DNA of 64,000 nucleotides from Pontibacter pamirensis (GCF_010015475.1 NZ_SSNI01000031.1:1-64000), one strand, 5' to 3'; positions 35,618 to 45,344 are shown, counted from the first letter of the stretch. Notes: generated by a model from the sequence alone, not told the origin. Translations and numbers: made by a program.

Positions 35618-36925
35618 ATGACAAAGGATGAAAAGCTTCTAAACGATGAGCAGATAGAGCAGCAGGTACGAAAGATCATGTATGATAACATGATTGAGGG
35701 CCACAAGAGGGACTATACGTACCATTACACCAGGCCTTCGCCTGAGACCTATCCCTTTCAGTACTTCTGGGACACCTGCTTTCACGTGTGCACGCTCACA
35801 GCGCTGGGCGAGTATGAAATGGCCAAAAAGCACATCAAAAGCTTATTTCTACTGCAGGACGAGGACGGGTTTGTAGGCCACATTCTTTACTGGAAGCACC
35901 CATTCCCGACACGCATTACCGATGTTTTTCAGCTAAGGCCCCGGTACCTGCTTCGGCTCCCCCCTCACATGTCGGCGCTGGTGCAACCGCCGCTCGTTGC
36001 CGAGGCAGTACAGCGGATTTACAAACACACACAAGATCTGGCCTTCGTGAGGAAGATGCTGCCCAAGCTGAAAGCCTATTTTGACTGGCTTCACCGCAAC
36101 CGTGATTTTGAGGGGGAAGGACTGTTGTCTATCATCTCTCCCTACGAATCGGGCATGGACTGGAAAGCCAGCTTTGACCCGGTACTTGGCTTTAAAAGAG
36201 GCAAGGGCGACTGGCGGCTCTTCTCAAAAGTAACGTGGTTGGAGGTGGGTAATTTCAGGAAGGGATACAATTTGAAGCGCCTCTACAAGCAGGATAAGTT
36301 TATTGTAAAGGATGTTGCCTTCAACACCATTTATGCCCAAAACCTGCAGGCTCTCTCGGAGCTTTGCAAAGCATCCGGTGACGGGGAGGCAGACAAATAC
36401 CAAGGACGCTCAGAACAGTGCTGCAAGAGCATTCTGAAGTACATGTACCACGAAGAAGATGCCGCCTTCTATGATCTGGCCGGCCATGAAATGAAGCAAC
36501 TGCGTGTTTGTACGGCTACTATATTTTTCCCGATCGCGCTGCCCAGCATCCCGCACCATATTAGCGAAGCTGTACTGCAGCGCCACCTACTGCACAAAGA
36601 CGGTTTCAGCGTTCCCTTTACTATTCCCTCGCTTTCTGTTCGGGAGCCGGCATTTGACCCCGGGGAGTCTCTTTACATCTGGCGCGGCCCCACCTGGGTA
36701 GTGTTCAACTGGTTTATGCAGGACTTCCTGCTGAAGAAGGGGTACCGGCAGGAGGCACAGGCACTGCTGCTGAGCGTGAAGCGGCTGATTAGCAAAAGCG
36801 GCTTCAGGGAGTACTACAATCCCTTTACAGGGGAGGGGAACGGAGCCAAGGACTTCACCTGGTCCGGATTAGTAGTGGACATGATTAACAGGCAGCAGGA
36901 AGAGGATAAAAAGGCTAAGGAGTAA
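35618..36925 (+). CDS. MGH1-like (GH63-clan) glycoside hydrolase
   Basis: 435 residues with an (alpha/alpha)6 barrel of the GH63/mannosylglycerate-hydrolase type. Landmarks: YPFQYFWDTCFH near the N-terminus, SPYESGMDWKASFDP, KDVAFNTIYAQNLQAL, SLYIWRGPTWVVFNWFM and FREYYNPFTGEGNGAKDFTWSGLVVDM. The conserved acidic residues in WD, ESGMDW and EYYNP-EG fit retaining/inverting clan members. No signal peptide, so cytosolic, acting on a small glycoside such as a compatible solute. Start chosen just after the VKOR stop; an ATG at 35600 is possible. A 3' fragment of the same gene is found at 47778. Confidence 0.85.
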   Translation: MTKDEKLLNDEQIEQQVRKIMYDNMIEGHKRDYTYHYTRPSPETYPFQYFWDTCFHVCTLTALGEYEMAKKHIKSLFLLQDEDGFVGHILYWKHPFPTRITDVFQLRPRYLLRLPPHMSALVQPPLVAEAVQRIYKHTQDLAFVRKMLPKLKAYFDWLHRNRDFEGEGLLSIISPYESGMDWKASFDPVLGFKRGKGDWRLFSKVTWLEVGNFRKGYNLKRLYKQDKFIVKDVAFNTIYAQNLQALSELCKASGDGEADKYQGRSEQCCKSILKYMYHEEDAAFYDLAGHEMKQLRVCTATIFFPIALPSIPHHISEAVLQRHLLHKDGFSVPFTIPSLSVREPAFDPGESLYIWRGPTWVVFNWFMQDFLLKKGYRQEAQALLLSVKRLISKSGFREYYNPFTGEGNGAKDFTWSGLVVDMINRQQEEDKKAKE

Positions 36926-37089
36926 GGGGCATACAGCACTTGCCCAAAAGAGCTTCCTTCACTTTCCCCTCATGTAGTTGTTAAGGAACAGCGGTGAAAG
37001 CAGTACTACAGGTTTGTATCCAACTTACCGGCTTTTTTAGGGCACAGGCAAAATCCGCTGCCTGTGCCCTGTCTCTGTACACGGAAACT

Positions 37090-37452
37090 TTACGCGTTTG
37101 TGCCCTGGTACTTCCTGCAGGCTTCCTCGCAGGCGCGGCAGATCCTGGCGCAATGCATCGTCTCCTGCTCTTCCTCTTTGTGGTTCTCGCAGATATCGGC
37201 GCACTTCTTACAGACTTCGGCGCAAAGTTCGGTCATGCGCATTGCGAAGTCCGAGCCGGAGGCTACAAAGCTTGCTGTCATGCGACACACCTTGGCGCAG
37301 TCCCGGCACGCTCTCAGCGCACGCACCAGCGCGTCGGTTCTGTCATCTTCCAGGCACATGTCAAAGCAGTGGTCGCACTCGTCGGCGCACTGGGCCAGGA
37401 TGTGAAGCAGGTCTTTGTGAGGGCTGTTGTTGTGTTCATGGTTGTGATTCAT
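37090..37452 (-). CDS. Csp-type four-helix copper-storage protein (DUF326)
   Basis: 120 residues with 15 cysteines spaced along helices (CADECDHCFDMC, CRDCAKVC, CAEVCKKCADIC, CARICRACEEAC), as in the four-helix-bundle copper-storage proteins of the DUF326/Csp family. The N-terminus is His-rich (MNHNHEHNNSPH). No signal peptide, so a cytosolic Csp3-like store of Cu(I). It lies on the opposite strand between the MGH1-like and Mn-catalase genes, and is absent from the second copy of that duplicated segment. Fits the copper genes further right. Confidence 0.88.
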   Translation of the reverse strand: MNHNHEHNNSPHKDLLHILAQCADECDHCFDMCLEDDRTDALVRALRACRDCAKVCRMTASFVASGSDFAMRMTELCAEVCKKCADICENHKEEEQETMHCARICRACEEACRKYQGTNA

Positions 37453-37751
37453 AGCTTAAGTTATTTTAGGATCTATAATTTACTTAGGGCCACAGGCCTG
37501 TATAAAGTTAACGGGGTCACGCGGGTTAGGTTGAGTGACCCCTCCTTTTCCAGCCCGCTCCCTCCATATCCTCCCGGCCCCATTTGCTGCCTCAAAGAAG
37601 TCCGTCTCTATCAACAGGATCCCTCTTTGAAACACTGTTTTCCCTTGGAACTACTCCCATATACTTGTGGCGTTCCTAACCCTTCTGCGTCCGCAGCTCG
37701 TTAAAAAGAACTTAAATTAATCTATTGTACAACCATTGACTATGAAAACAT
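37453..37751. other. Divergent intergenic region
   Basis: 300 bp between the Csp start and the Mn-catalase start; both promoters should be here. No clear consensus, operator or RNA recognised. Confidence 0.4.
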
Positions 37752-38696
37752 ATGTTTCACCACGTAAAAGAATTACAGTTTAACGCAAGGGTATCGAAGC
37801 CGGACCCGAAGTTCGCCAGTATGCTGCTGGAGCAGTTCGGCGGTGCCAACGGAGAGCTGGCGGCAGCCATGCAGTATTTTATGCAGGCCTTCCCGGCACG
37901 TCAGCCATACCCGGATAAGTATGATATGCTCATGGATATCGCCACAGAGGAGTTCAGTCACCTCGAGATAGTGGGAGCCACCATACAGATGCTCCTTGGC
38001 CCGGTAAACGGAGAATTGAAGGACCTGGCTGACAAATCAGAGATTATGGAGTTGCTCAATGGCAAGGCTGCCAAAGAGAGCATAATCCATGAGGCCATGG
38101 TAAACCCCCAATTCATGGTTTTAAGCGGCGGCGGCCCCACACTCACTAACAGCCAGGGGGTGCCGTGGAATGCAGGCTATGTGAATGCCAACGGCGACTT
38201 GACAGTGGACCTGCGCTCCAACATTGCAGCGGAGTCGCGCGCCAAGATCGTGTACGAGTACCTGATGCAGTTCACGGATGACCCATATGTGAAGGAGACG
38301 CTCCGCTTCCTGATGACGCGCGAGGTGGCCCATGCCCAGATGTTTGAGGCAGCGCTGGCTACTATCAAGCCGAACTTCCCGCCGGGCATTCGCCAGAGTG
38401 ACCCGCGCTACAGCAACTCCTACTTCAACATGTCGAGCGGCCCTGAGGTGCGCGGGCCATGGAACGAAGGGCAAACGCCGTTGATGGGTGAGGAGTGGGT
38501 TTATGTGGACGACCCGGTGAAGCATGTGATCGAGTCCAACGGCATGACAGACCACGGGCCGAGGGGCACGGACCGCACCGTAGAGGAAACAGATAAACAG
38601 AACATACAGCTGAGCGAGGAACGCAGCGGCCACATCAAGTCCTCCGTTCCCAAAGGGGAAAACCAGTGGAGCACGTATCCTCAGAAGGGTATGTAG
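37752..38696 (+). CDS. Manganese catalase, copy A
   Basis: 314 residues. Non-heme di-manganese catalase: the ligands lie in EEFSHLEIVGATIQML and TREVAHAQMFEAAL (two ExxH pairs), with further Glu in NGELAAAMQYF. The C-terminal tail (WSTYPQKGM) is the usual solvent-exposed lasso. It breaks down hydrogen peroxide in the cytosol. By eye it differs from the copy at 48410 at 14 of 314 positions, so a recent duplication. A degraded DsbA-like gene follows it, where the other copy has an intact one. Confidence 0.94.
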   Translation: MFHHVKELQFNARVSKPDPKFASMLLEQFGGANGELAAAMQYFMQAFPARQPYPDKYDMLMDIATEEFSHLEIVGATIQMLLGPVNGELKDLADKSEIMELLNGKAAKESIIHEAMVNPQFMVLSGGGPTLTNSQGVPWNAGYVNANGDLTVDLRSNIAAESRAKIVYEYLMQFTDDPYVKETLRFLMTREVAHAQMFEAALATIKPNFPPGIRQSDPRYSNSYFNMSSGPEVRGPWNEGQTPLMGEEWVYVDDPVKHVIESNGMTDHGPRGTDRTVEETDKQNIQLSEERSGHIKSSVPKGENQWSTYPQKGM

Positions 38697-38708
38697 CATA
38701 GGGTTATG

Positions 38709-39150
38709 CCTATGACAGAAGGTAAGCCAGAATACAGTCAACAGAAAAAGAAGCAGGGTTGGTGGAGATTCAGTCTTACACCGACCCTCTTTGTTGTTGG
38801 AGCTGGTCCTACGGGTCACAGTGGCGCTACCGCATGGCGGGCATGATTCCGAGCTGGGAATGGAGTGGCTGAAGGCAAAGCATCTCTCCGACATGCCCGT
38901 AGAAGACAGGGGGTGGTTCAATAACCCACTTGGTTCGCCTTGTCCGGACTGTGTTGCTGTGAGGTGCACGGGGCGGCAGAGATGTACCTGCGCCGGGTGC
39001 GGGAGGCTATTATGCTACAGGGCCGGAATATCTTCAAAAGAGAGGTGCTCTTAGAGGTGGCAAAGGAACAGAACCAGGAAAGCCCTGAACTAATAGAATA
39101 TGCAAGGTTTGAGCAGGAGCTGAAGAATACTTAACGTACTGGAGCGGAGC
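38709..39150 (+). pseudogene. DsbA-family pseudogene
   Basis: A degraded counterpart of the intact gene at 49361. Blocks in different frames match it: a start with VEIQSYTDPLCCWSW-like coding, WRYRMAGMIPSWE, WLKAKHLSDMPVEDRGWFNNP, EMYLRRVREAIMLQGRNIFKREVLLEVAKEQ and EFEQELKN. Two or more deletions and stops separate them and the C-terminal third is lost. Together with copy A of the Mn-catalase it belongs to the duplicated segment. Confidence 0.85.
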
Positions 39151-39251
39151 CACAATTAGAGAAGTAGAGTAGGTGCTAGAACCTAAGGAATTTAGCTTTT
39201 AAAAAAAGGAGCAATTGAAGTAGCAGTTAGCAGGGGCATCATAAAAGACAC

Positions 39252-40070
39252 ATGAAGGAAAACAGAAACACCGGTACAAGTGAGCAGGAGGCTCCTGTCC
39301 AACACTCACCCTCGGCCAAGGCCATACATGACTCCATCTTTGAGGAAGCGGAGGAAGAACTCACCCGCCCATCCTCCGCCTTGTTCTGGTCGGGGTTGGC
39401 TGCCGGTTTGTCCATGGGGTTCTCCATGATTGCGGAGGGCCTGCTACTTGCTTATTTGCCGGATGAAAGGTGGAGCACGTTGGTTTCGAACTTTGGCTAC
39501 AGCATAGGGTTCCTCATTGTTATACTCGGCAAGCAGCAGCTGTTCACAGAAAACACGCTGAAACCCATCCTCCCGCTTCTGCAACGAAAAGACGGAGCCA
39601 CGCTCTGGAATGTGCTGCGGCTTTGGGGTGTGGTGCTCGTAGCCAACTTACTGGGAGCGCTTGTTATCAATTTGGCCGCGGCACATACCACGGCCTTCGA
39701 CGCGCACGTCCACCAGGCGTTCATCAAAATAGGGGAAAAGGCCATGGAGCCGGATTTCAGCGCTGTACTGGTGCGGGGAATATTTGCCGGTTGGCTCATT
39801 GCGTTGATGGTTTGGCTCTTACCATATGCGCAGACGGCCCGGATATGGGTTATCATAATCATTACCTATATTGTAGGAGTAGGGCACTTTAGCCATGTAA
39901 TAGCAGGCGCCGTAGAAACTTTCACTTTGGCCGCGATGGAACAGGCATCCTGGTGGACTGTTCTTCTAAACTATATTTTACCTGCCTTAATTGGAAATGT
40001 AGTGGGAGGGGTCGTGCTTGTGGCTGCCATCAACCATGCGCAGATAAAGACGCGTGAGAGTACAAAGTAG
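39252..40070 (+). CDS. Formate/nitrite transporter family protein (YfdC-like)
   Basis: 272 residues. A hydrophilic start of about 45 residues, then six membrane helices of the FNT fold: FWSGLAAGLSMGFSMIAEG, GFLIVILGKQQLFTENTL, VVLVANLLGALVI, GIFAGWLIALMVWLLPY, IIIITYIVGVGHFSHVIAGA, LPALIGNVVGGVVLVAAIN. FNT channels pass formate, nitrite or other small acids; the YfdC subgroup lacks a known substrate. The helix-5 G-H-x-S-H-V-I-A-G element contains the conserved central histidine position. Follows the DsbA relic by about 100 bp. Confidence 0.88.
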   Translation: MKENRNTGTSEQEAPVQHSPSAKAIHDSIFEEAEEELTRPSSALFWSGLAAGLSMGFSMIAEGLLLAYLPDERWSTLVSNFGYSIGFLIVILGKQQLFTENTLKPILPLLQRKDGATLWNVLRLWGVVLVANLLGALVINLAAAHTTAFDAHVHQAFIKIGEKAMEPDFSAVLVRGIFAGWLIALMVWLLPYAQTARIWVIIIITYIVGVGHFSHVIAGAVETFTLAAMEQASWWTVLLNYILPALIGNVVGGVVLVAAINHAQIKTRESTK

Positions 40071-40123
40071 TGCCTTTATTACCCGTTAAACCACAAGAAA
40101 GCTCCAGACAGCCTAAGGTGGGA

Positions 40124-40660
40124 GCCAGCAAAGAATATCATCATCAATGCGGTATCTTTTTTATAAAATCGATTTGCCCCTTGCTTCGCATTCTCATAAT
40201 CGGCAGCGAAGCGAGTGTGGGTGTCCTTCGCGTGTTGGGAGTCTCTGCAAAGCGAATGCCGCTGCGCATGAGCTCCTATGACTAAGCCCTGAAAGTGCTT
40301 CTGGGCTTAGTGCTCGGTTTTGTTCTTACCGCCGGCCAAATCTCAATGGCAGAAATGCATGTGGTTTTGGTGCTGCTCTTGAGCCTTAAGTTTACGTAAA
40401 CCTGGCTGGAGAAGAGGTCGGGGAAGTTTGCCAGCCACACTGCGGTCAGCCCTGTTTAACTGTACTATCAGTGACAGTTTCTGGTGCAGGACATGAAAAA
40501 GCAGCGGGTAGAGCAGGTAGAAGTGCTCGCAGCGGCAGGAGCAAAAAGACTGCACGACATGGGCAAGGAAGAGGCTGTTGTCCTGGAAGAGAGCAGAAAG
40601 CTGCCCGTCATCAAAAAGCCGGACAAAAGCAGAGAAGCAAGGGCACAAGCCTGCGTTCCC
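40124..40660 (+). pseudogene. YetF/DUF421 membrane protein pseudogene
   Basis: Pieces of a YetF-domain protein: LRILIIG..., VLRVLGVSAKRMPLRMSSYD, a stop, ALKVLLGLVLGFVLTAGQISMAE, a stop, TWLEKRSGKFASHT, then LYYQ-stop-QFLVQDMKKQRVEQVEVLAAAG.KRLHDMGKEEAVVLEESRKLPVIKK. At least four stops or shifts break it. The order matches the family (membrane part, then the small YetF domain). A decayed gene. Confidence 0.75.
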
Positions 40661-40708
40661 TTGGGTAACTCTATTGTGGACTTGCTCCCAAAACGGAAGA
40701 GAGGCTTA

Positions 40709-41725
40709 TTATTCTGGCTGGTAGACCTCTTTCCAGGACCAGCCGTCCATCTCCAGCAGTGCAGTAAGCAGTTTGCGGCGCTCCCTTAGGTCCTGTTCGA
40801 AATATTGTTTTACAGCTTCCTCACCCTTCAGCGGTACCCCTTTCTCCTCCAACTGCCTTAGGTCAGGGGCAGGAGCTTGTTCGTTGGGGGAGGCGTTCTT
40901 CAAGAAGTTTTCTCTCACCACCTCCAGGTAAGAGTCCAGTGCAGTCTGCAGCATCGACACCTTCACCTCATCAACAGCCACATCCTGCTGTAGGGCATTT
41001 CTCAGCAGCTGATACGTCTCGTCCAGCAGCACGATGGCCGGGGCAACGGACAGCTTCGATTGGCTGTTGTGAAAGTAATGGATCACGGGGTATGATTGAT
41101 GGTTCATGGTGTGCTTTATCAGCATCTGGCAAAGATCCGACGTGTTGTCAAAGAAGGAGGCGAAGTCTTTGCCGTTCCAGCTTTTGGTCAGGACCTGCTG
41201 CGGGTTTTTACCCATGCCGCTGATGTACAGGCTAAGCGTGCTTTGCAGGCTGACCGCAGAAAGCACCGGCAGAAAGTAGGTGATGGAGGTGGTAATGAAA
41301 ACCAGCCCGGAATACGCCGCCATATCCGTGACGATGCGCCAGAAGTCGTTCGAGGCAACGTAGTCCCCTACCCCCAATGTGGACAGGGTAAACCCCGCGT
41401 AGTACAGCTTCTCCACCGCACTGGCATCTGTCTTGGTGATGCTGTGCACAACAGAACCGGGGTCGGACAACAGGGCGAGAAACAAACCCGACCAAAATCC
41501 AACGATCCAGACTAAAAGCACAGAAACCAGCACAGCTGGACCTGCATAGCTCAAGAGTTTGGATTTTCCCCTCTTTCCTGCAGCTAAGAAGAAAAGTTTG
41601 TACACTGCCCGAGACACTAGGATCGTTACCATGCCGCCGCCGTTGGAGGAAAGGGTGGTTTTGATGATGTCCAGTGCGGTGATGGCAAAAACAAGCGCTC
41701 CAAGAGCAAAATAAAAGACGTTCAT
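40709..41725 (-). CDS. Potassium-channel-like protein (filter TLGVGDY)
   Basis: 338 residues. Four membrane stretches in the first 180: about 1-20, 58-85, a pore loop with selectivity filter STLGVGDYV (around 116), and a long helix after it (ITTSITYFLPVLSAVS). The rest is a 160-residue helical cytosolic domain of unknown type (RNALQQDVAVDEVKVSML...). The pore matches the two-helix Ion_trans_2 type. A distant paralogue with the same C-terminal domain is at 51661. No RCK/TrkA domain. Confidence 0.8.
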   Translation of the reverse strand: MNVFYFALGALVFAITALDIIKTTLSSNGGGMVTILVSRAVYKLFFLAAGKRGKSKLLSYAGPAVLVSVLLVWIVGFWSGLFLALLSDPGSVVHSITKTDASAVEKLYYAGFTLSTLGVGDYVASNDFWRIVTDMAAYSGLVFITTSITYFLPVLSAVSLQSTLSLYISGMGKNPQQVLTKSWNGKDFASFFDNTSDLCQMLIKHTMNHQSYPVIHYFHNSQSKLSVAPAIVLLDETYQLLRNALQQDVAVDEVKVSMLQTALDSYLEVVRENFLKNASPNEQAPAPDLRQLEEKGVPLKGEEAVKQYFEQDLRERRKLLTALLEMDGWSWKEVYQPE

Positions 41726-41834
41726 GACGAGCAGGTAGTAAGATTAGTTTTGTCTGCTAAACGTAACTACTTTGGTTGGGTTTGTGAACCGACTCCCAAC
41801 GGCCTCAAGGGAGGCGCCTGAGGTTTGGCGGGTA

Positions 41835-42398
41835 GGCAAGGCTACAGCGGCTATTTGTATTTTCTAGAACAAGGACAATGCCCTGCTACTAAAATTTATA
41901 AAAGTAAGTGCCAAATATATAAAACACTTGAAGAGTGGGTGGGTATAACCCAAGATACTACGGATGGAACGCTTTGCTTTAACGCTGCCGATAACAAGAA
42001 CCCCCTTCCAGATTGCCCTGATGCGGATAGCATTGGCAACAGCTTTAGCCCCTGTCATAGAGTTTAAGAACAGCATGACATACCCTGAGGAGGGGTTGGG
42101 AATTGCAGGTATAGGCGGCTACGTGTACAGAGGGGAAAGGCAGGCGCAGCTTAACGGGAGTTATCTTTTCGGCGTGTGGACGCAGCATCATGAAAAACCT
42201 GACGGTGCTATTTTCGCTGCCAGCGTAGCTGGAGAGCAAGAGCCCTGGGAGTACAGGAAGCTTCACTTCCGCAACAGGGCAGATGGCTCATTAGGACACT
42301 ATCTGCTGAGCTTTGGCCAGGACAACAGTGGGGCACTGCTGGTCAACGATGAACACGGTCCCCATGGCAACACAGGGAAGGTCTATCAGATTAATTAA
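41835..42398 (+). pseudogene. PQQ-dependent sugar dehydrogenase, 3' remnant
   Basis: The first frame (41925-42060; DGTLCFNAADNKNPLPDCPDADSIG) and, after a shift near 42055, the second (PVIEFKNSM...LGIAGIGGYVYRGERQAQLNGSYLFGVWTQ...KPDGAIFAA...ALLVNDEHGPHGNTGKVYQIN) together match the C-terminal quarter of GSDH/PQQ-type glucose or sorbosone dehydrogenases. The N-terminal beta-propeller is absent. The product would be non-functional. Confidence 0.75.
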
Positions 42399-42519
42399 GC
42401 AGAACCAGCCACCCTTAAGACAGTTGTTTGTTCCCACTATCAACTGCCTCTGCTAAAGCTCAACGGTAAGTTTACCGGCACAAGTACTAGCATTTAATTT
42501 AACGTAAGAAGCAAAAAAC

Positions 42520-44898
42520 GTGAAAACACTAGCATTCAATACTCTGGTTGTTATTCTGGTAACAGTTCTGATATTTACCGGAGAGAAGACAGCTGCACAA
42601 AATGACACCGTCGTCTACCGTCTCACTATTAACCAGGGAAAAGTAAAAATAGCCGGCCGAGAGAGTATGGGTATGACTGTCAATGGAAGTGTTCCCGGTC
42701 CTACTCTTCGCTTTACAGAAGGAGAATATGCTGTGATGTACGTCAAAAATGAAATGGACGTGGAAACCTCCGTGCATTGGCATGGCCTGCTGCTTCCCAA
42801 CTTTTATGACGGAGTACCTTACCTGACCACACCGCCTATAGAGCCCGGGAATATTCAGAAGTATGAGTTTCCCCTCATTCAGGCTGGCACCTACTGGTAT
42901 CATTCCCATACCATGCTGCAGGAACAAAGTGGTGTATATGGGTCAATCATCATAGAACCTAAAGAACCGTCCGACAGCTATAGTTACGACCATGAACAGG
43001 TACTGGTGCTGTCTGACTGGACTTTTCAGAAACCCAGGAATGTACTCCGAAACCTGAAGCGCGGCAACGAATGGTACAATGTTAGAAAAGGTACGGCTAC
43101 CCCATTAAACCAGGTAATTGCCAGAGGTGCCTTGGGCGCTCAACTAGATTTCTGGCGACAGCGCATGGAAGGAGCAGATATCGCAGACATCTATTACCCG
43201 GCCTTTTTAACGAACGGCGATACAGTACAGTACTACACTAAGTATGAAGCCGGGGATAAGGTAAGGCTACGCATCATTAATGCAGCCGCATCTTCTCAGT
43301 TTTGGCTCACCTTCGGGGGCGCTCCGCCCCTTTTGATATCGGCCGACGGGCTGGATGTGGTTCCGGTGGAAAAAGACAGGCTTTTTATATCCATAGCAGA
43401 AACCTATGACCTGATTGTCACCATTCCTGAAAGTGGGCAAATCCAGATGCGGGCCATGGCGCAGGATGGTTCAGGGGCTACACATGCCTATTTTGGCAGT
43501 GGTCCTGTATTAGCAGCCGAGGTACTGCCAAGGCCTGACAAAATAGGGATGATGATGCAGATGGCCGAAATGGATATGCGCATGGGCGCGCCGGCCATGA
43601 AGTTCAACCCGAGCGAAGTAGAGCCCTACGAGTTTATGAGAGAATGGGGCATGCAGATGGAACATGGTGAAAAGACGGTAGAAGGTATGGATATGGAGCA
43701 AGATGCGAAAATGGAACATGGCATGAACAGGGAAAAGATGCCTGCCATGGAGCATGATTCTCATGAACCGGCTGCTGATACCCTTAAAACCGACCATGCC
43801 TCCATGCATCATGGCCAAACAGCAGCGAAAGGCCAGCCAGTGGGGGAGCCCGAAATGCCTGGAATGGGAATGTTTGCAGAATACAATTACGATTTTCTGC
43901 AGGCCCCTGCCACTACTGCCATTGATGAGAATCAACCTGAGAGAGAGATTCTGCTTAACCTGACAGGCAATATGTGGCGCTACATCTGGAGCATGAATGG
44001 GGTACCTCTGGCCGAAGCCGACATGATTAAAATTGAAAAAGGGGAGAAGGTGCGTATTATATTCAACAACCTGACTATGATGCATCACCCCATGCACCTG
44101 CACGGGCACTTCTTCCGTGTGCTCAACAAACATGGCGCCTATTCTCCGCTCAAGCATACGGTCAATGTAGCCCCTATGCAGAAAACCATCATTGAATTTG
44201 ATGCCAGTGAAGACAGCGACTGGTTTTTGCACTGCCATGTGCTGTACCACATGGTGGGCGGCATGGCCCGCGCAATAACTTACCAGACTGCCCGCAACCC
44301 ACTCATGAAGGAATATCCGAGAAAAATTCTTTTTAACGAAGGCAATCACCTGTACACCTGGGGCCTGGCCGAGGTGGCCTCCCACATGACAGAGCTGAAC
44401 CTGGTGTCTTCCAATATCCGCAATCAATTTAATTTAAATGTGGAATTTGGGTACAACCAGAACCTGGAAGCCGAGCTTACCTATGAAAGATACTTGTACG
44501 ATTATTTTCGTGTGTTTGCAGGCGTAAACGTTGAAAATGAAATGGATAACAGCCTCGATGAGGTAAACCCTGTTGCAGTTGCTGGTATCCGCTACTTTAC
44601 GCCTTACATGTTTAACCTCGATGTGCGCATCGACCATAAACTACGGCCGGAACTGCGACTCAGCCGGGAAATCATGATTTTCCCCCGCACCTTTATTTTC
44701 GGCGAATACGAGCACCAATTCAATTTCGGGTGGGTAGAAAGGTCAGGTGAACCCCAAAGCCTTGACCAGTCGGTTAACTTCGAACAGGAAATTACCTGGA
44801 GCGCGGGCCTGGAATATATGCTTAACCGGAATTTTTCCCTTATGAGCAGCTACGATAACCGCTTTGGGGCAGGTGGAGGGCTAACAGTGAGGTTTTAA
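42520..44898 (+). CDS. CopA-type multicopper oxidase fused to a CopB-like outer-membrane barrel
   Basis: 792 residues. Signal peptide (about 1-26, ending TAAQ). Cupredoxin domains follow with all four copper motifs: HWHGLLLP, WYHSHTMLQ, HHPMHLHGHFF and HCHVLYHMVGGM. A Met/His-rich linker (about 345-455; MEMDMRMG, MEHGEKTVEGMDMEQDAKMEHGM) is typical of cuprous oxidases. From about 603 on the sequence turns into a beta-barrel: YTWGLAEVASHMTELNLVSSN, alternating strands, terminal LTVRF. That part looks like CopB. The fusion would couple Cu(I) oxidation to the outer membrane. Faces the Cu ATPase gene convergently. Confidence 0.88.
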   Translation: MKTLAFNTLVVILVTVLIFTGEKTAAQNDTVVYRLTINQGKVKIAGRESMGMTVNGSVPGPTLRFTEGEYAVMYVKNEMDVETSVHWHGLLLPNFYDGVPYLTTPPIEPGNIQKYEFPLIQAGTYWYHSHTMLQEQSGVYGSIIIEPKEPSDSYSYDHEQVLVLSDWTFQKPRNVLRNLKRGNEWYNVRKGTATPLNQVIARGALGAQLDFWRQRMEGADIADIYYPAFLTNGDTVQYYTKYEAGDKVRLRIINAAASSQFWLTFGGAPPLLISADGLDVVPVEKDRLFISIAETYDLIVTIPESGQIQMRAMAQDGSGATHAYFGSGPVLAAEVLPRPDKIGMMMQMAEMDMRMGAPAMKFNPSEVEPYEFMREWGMQMEHGEKTVEGMDMEQDAKMEHGMNREKMPAMEHDSHEPAADTLKTDHASMHHGQTAAKGQPVGEPEMPGMGMFAEYNYDFLQAPATTAIDENQPEREILLNLTGNMWRYIWSMNGVPLAEADMIKIEKGEKVRIIFNNLTMMHHPMHLHGHFFRVLNKHGAYSPLKHTVNVAPMQKTIIEFDASEDSDWFLHCHVLYHMVGGMARAITYQTARNPLMKEYPRKILFNEGNHLYTWGLAEVASHMTELNLVSSNIRNQFNLNVEFGYNQNLEAELTYERYLYDYFRVFAGVNVENEMDNSLDEVNPVAVAGIRYFTPYMFNLDVRIDHKLRPELRLSREIMIFPRTFIFGEYEHQFNFGWVERSGEPQSLDQSVNFEQEITWSAGLEYMLNRNFSLMSSYDNRFGAGGGLTVRF

Positions 44899-44984
44899 AA
44901 AGGCCTTTTAGTCCATAATGTAGCAACTCCACTGTCTTGTAGAGCGGCTAGATGCTTCATGAGCATATTGACTAACTCCTACCG

Positions 44985-45171
44985 CTACAGACCAGCGTGA
45001 TAAATTCTCTTGCAACTCTGTTTAAGAGGAGGGCAAGCACCCGTAGTCGGCAACATCAGCACAACGGTGAAAGGCTGGGTTCAAACCTGGTACGCTAATG
45101 ACGCGAGTGCGGCTTGCCTTTTAATTTAAAGCAGGAGAAGGCACAGTTTCCAATGAGCCTTCTCCTGCTTT
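44985..45171 (+). ncRNA. Candidate structured RNA ending in a terminator
   Basis: Between two convergent copper genes, 45032-45038 GGCAAGC pairs with 45112-45118 GCTTGCC, with CAC/GTG inside, and the enclosed stretch has small hairpins and a GGGTTCAAACC element. A strong terminator follows within 15 nt. This would fit a small RNA of under 200 nt, but no known RNA family was recognised. A tRNA is excluded because the T-loop-like sequence is too far from the putative acceptor arm. Confidence 0.25.
45128..45171. terminator. Bidirectional terminator between copper genes
   Basis: AAAGCAGGAGAAGGC pairs perfectly with GCCTTCTCCTGCTTT (15 bp, 14-nt loop). A/T on both sides. It lies between the convergent copA-copB-like gene and the Cu ATPase gene and can serve both. 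Confidence 0.85.
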
Positions 45172-45344
45172 GTCCTTACAAAGAATGATGAAGAGCGCTT
45201 TCAGCAGCAGCAAGACATCTGTTACTAGCTTTTCGGATGCGACAAGACCATGACGTGGCCACAGCTTAGTGTTCCCAAGCCAACGCAAGGCTATGAAAAT
45301 GGCGCTTATCCCCTGTATTCATGTGGAGTCTGCGGTGGTTTACA

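Noticed and set aside
36994..37704. 236-codon frame on the plus strand
   Set aside because: It is antisense to the clear Csp gene and has no coding signature.
45032..45118. tRNA-like sequence with acceptor-type arm and a GTTCAAAC-type loop
   Set aside because: The loop lies 26 nt away from the 3' arm; no anticodon arm can be drawn.
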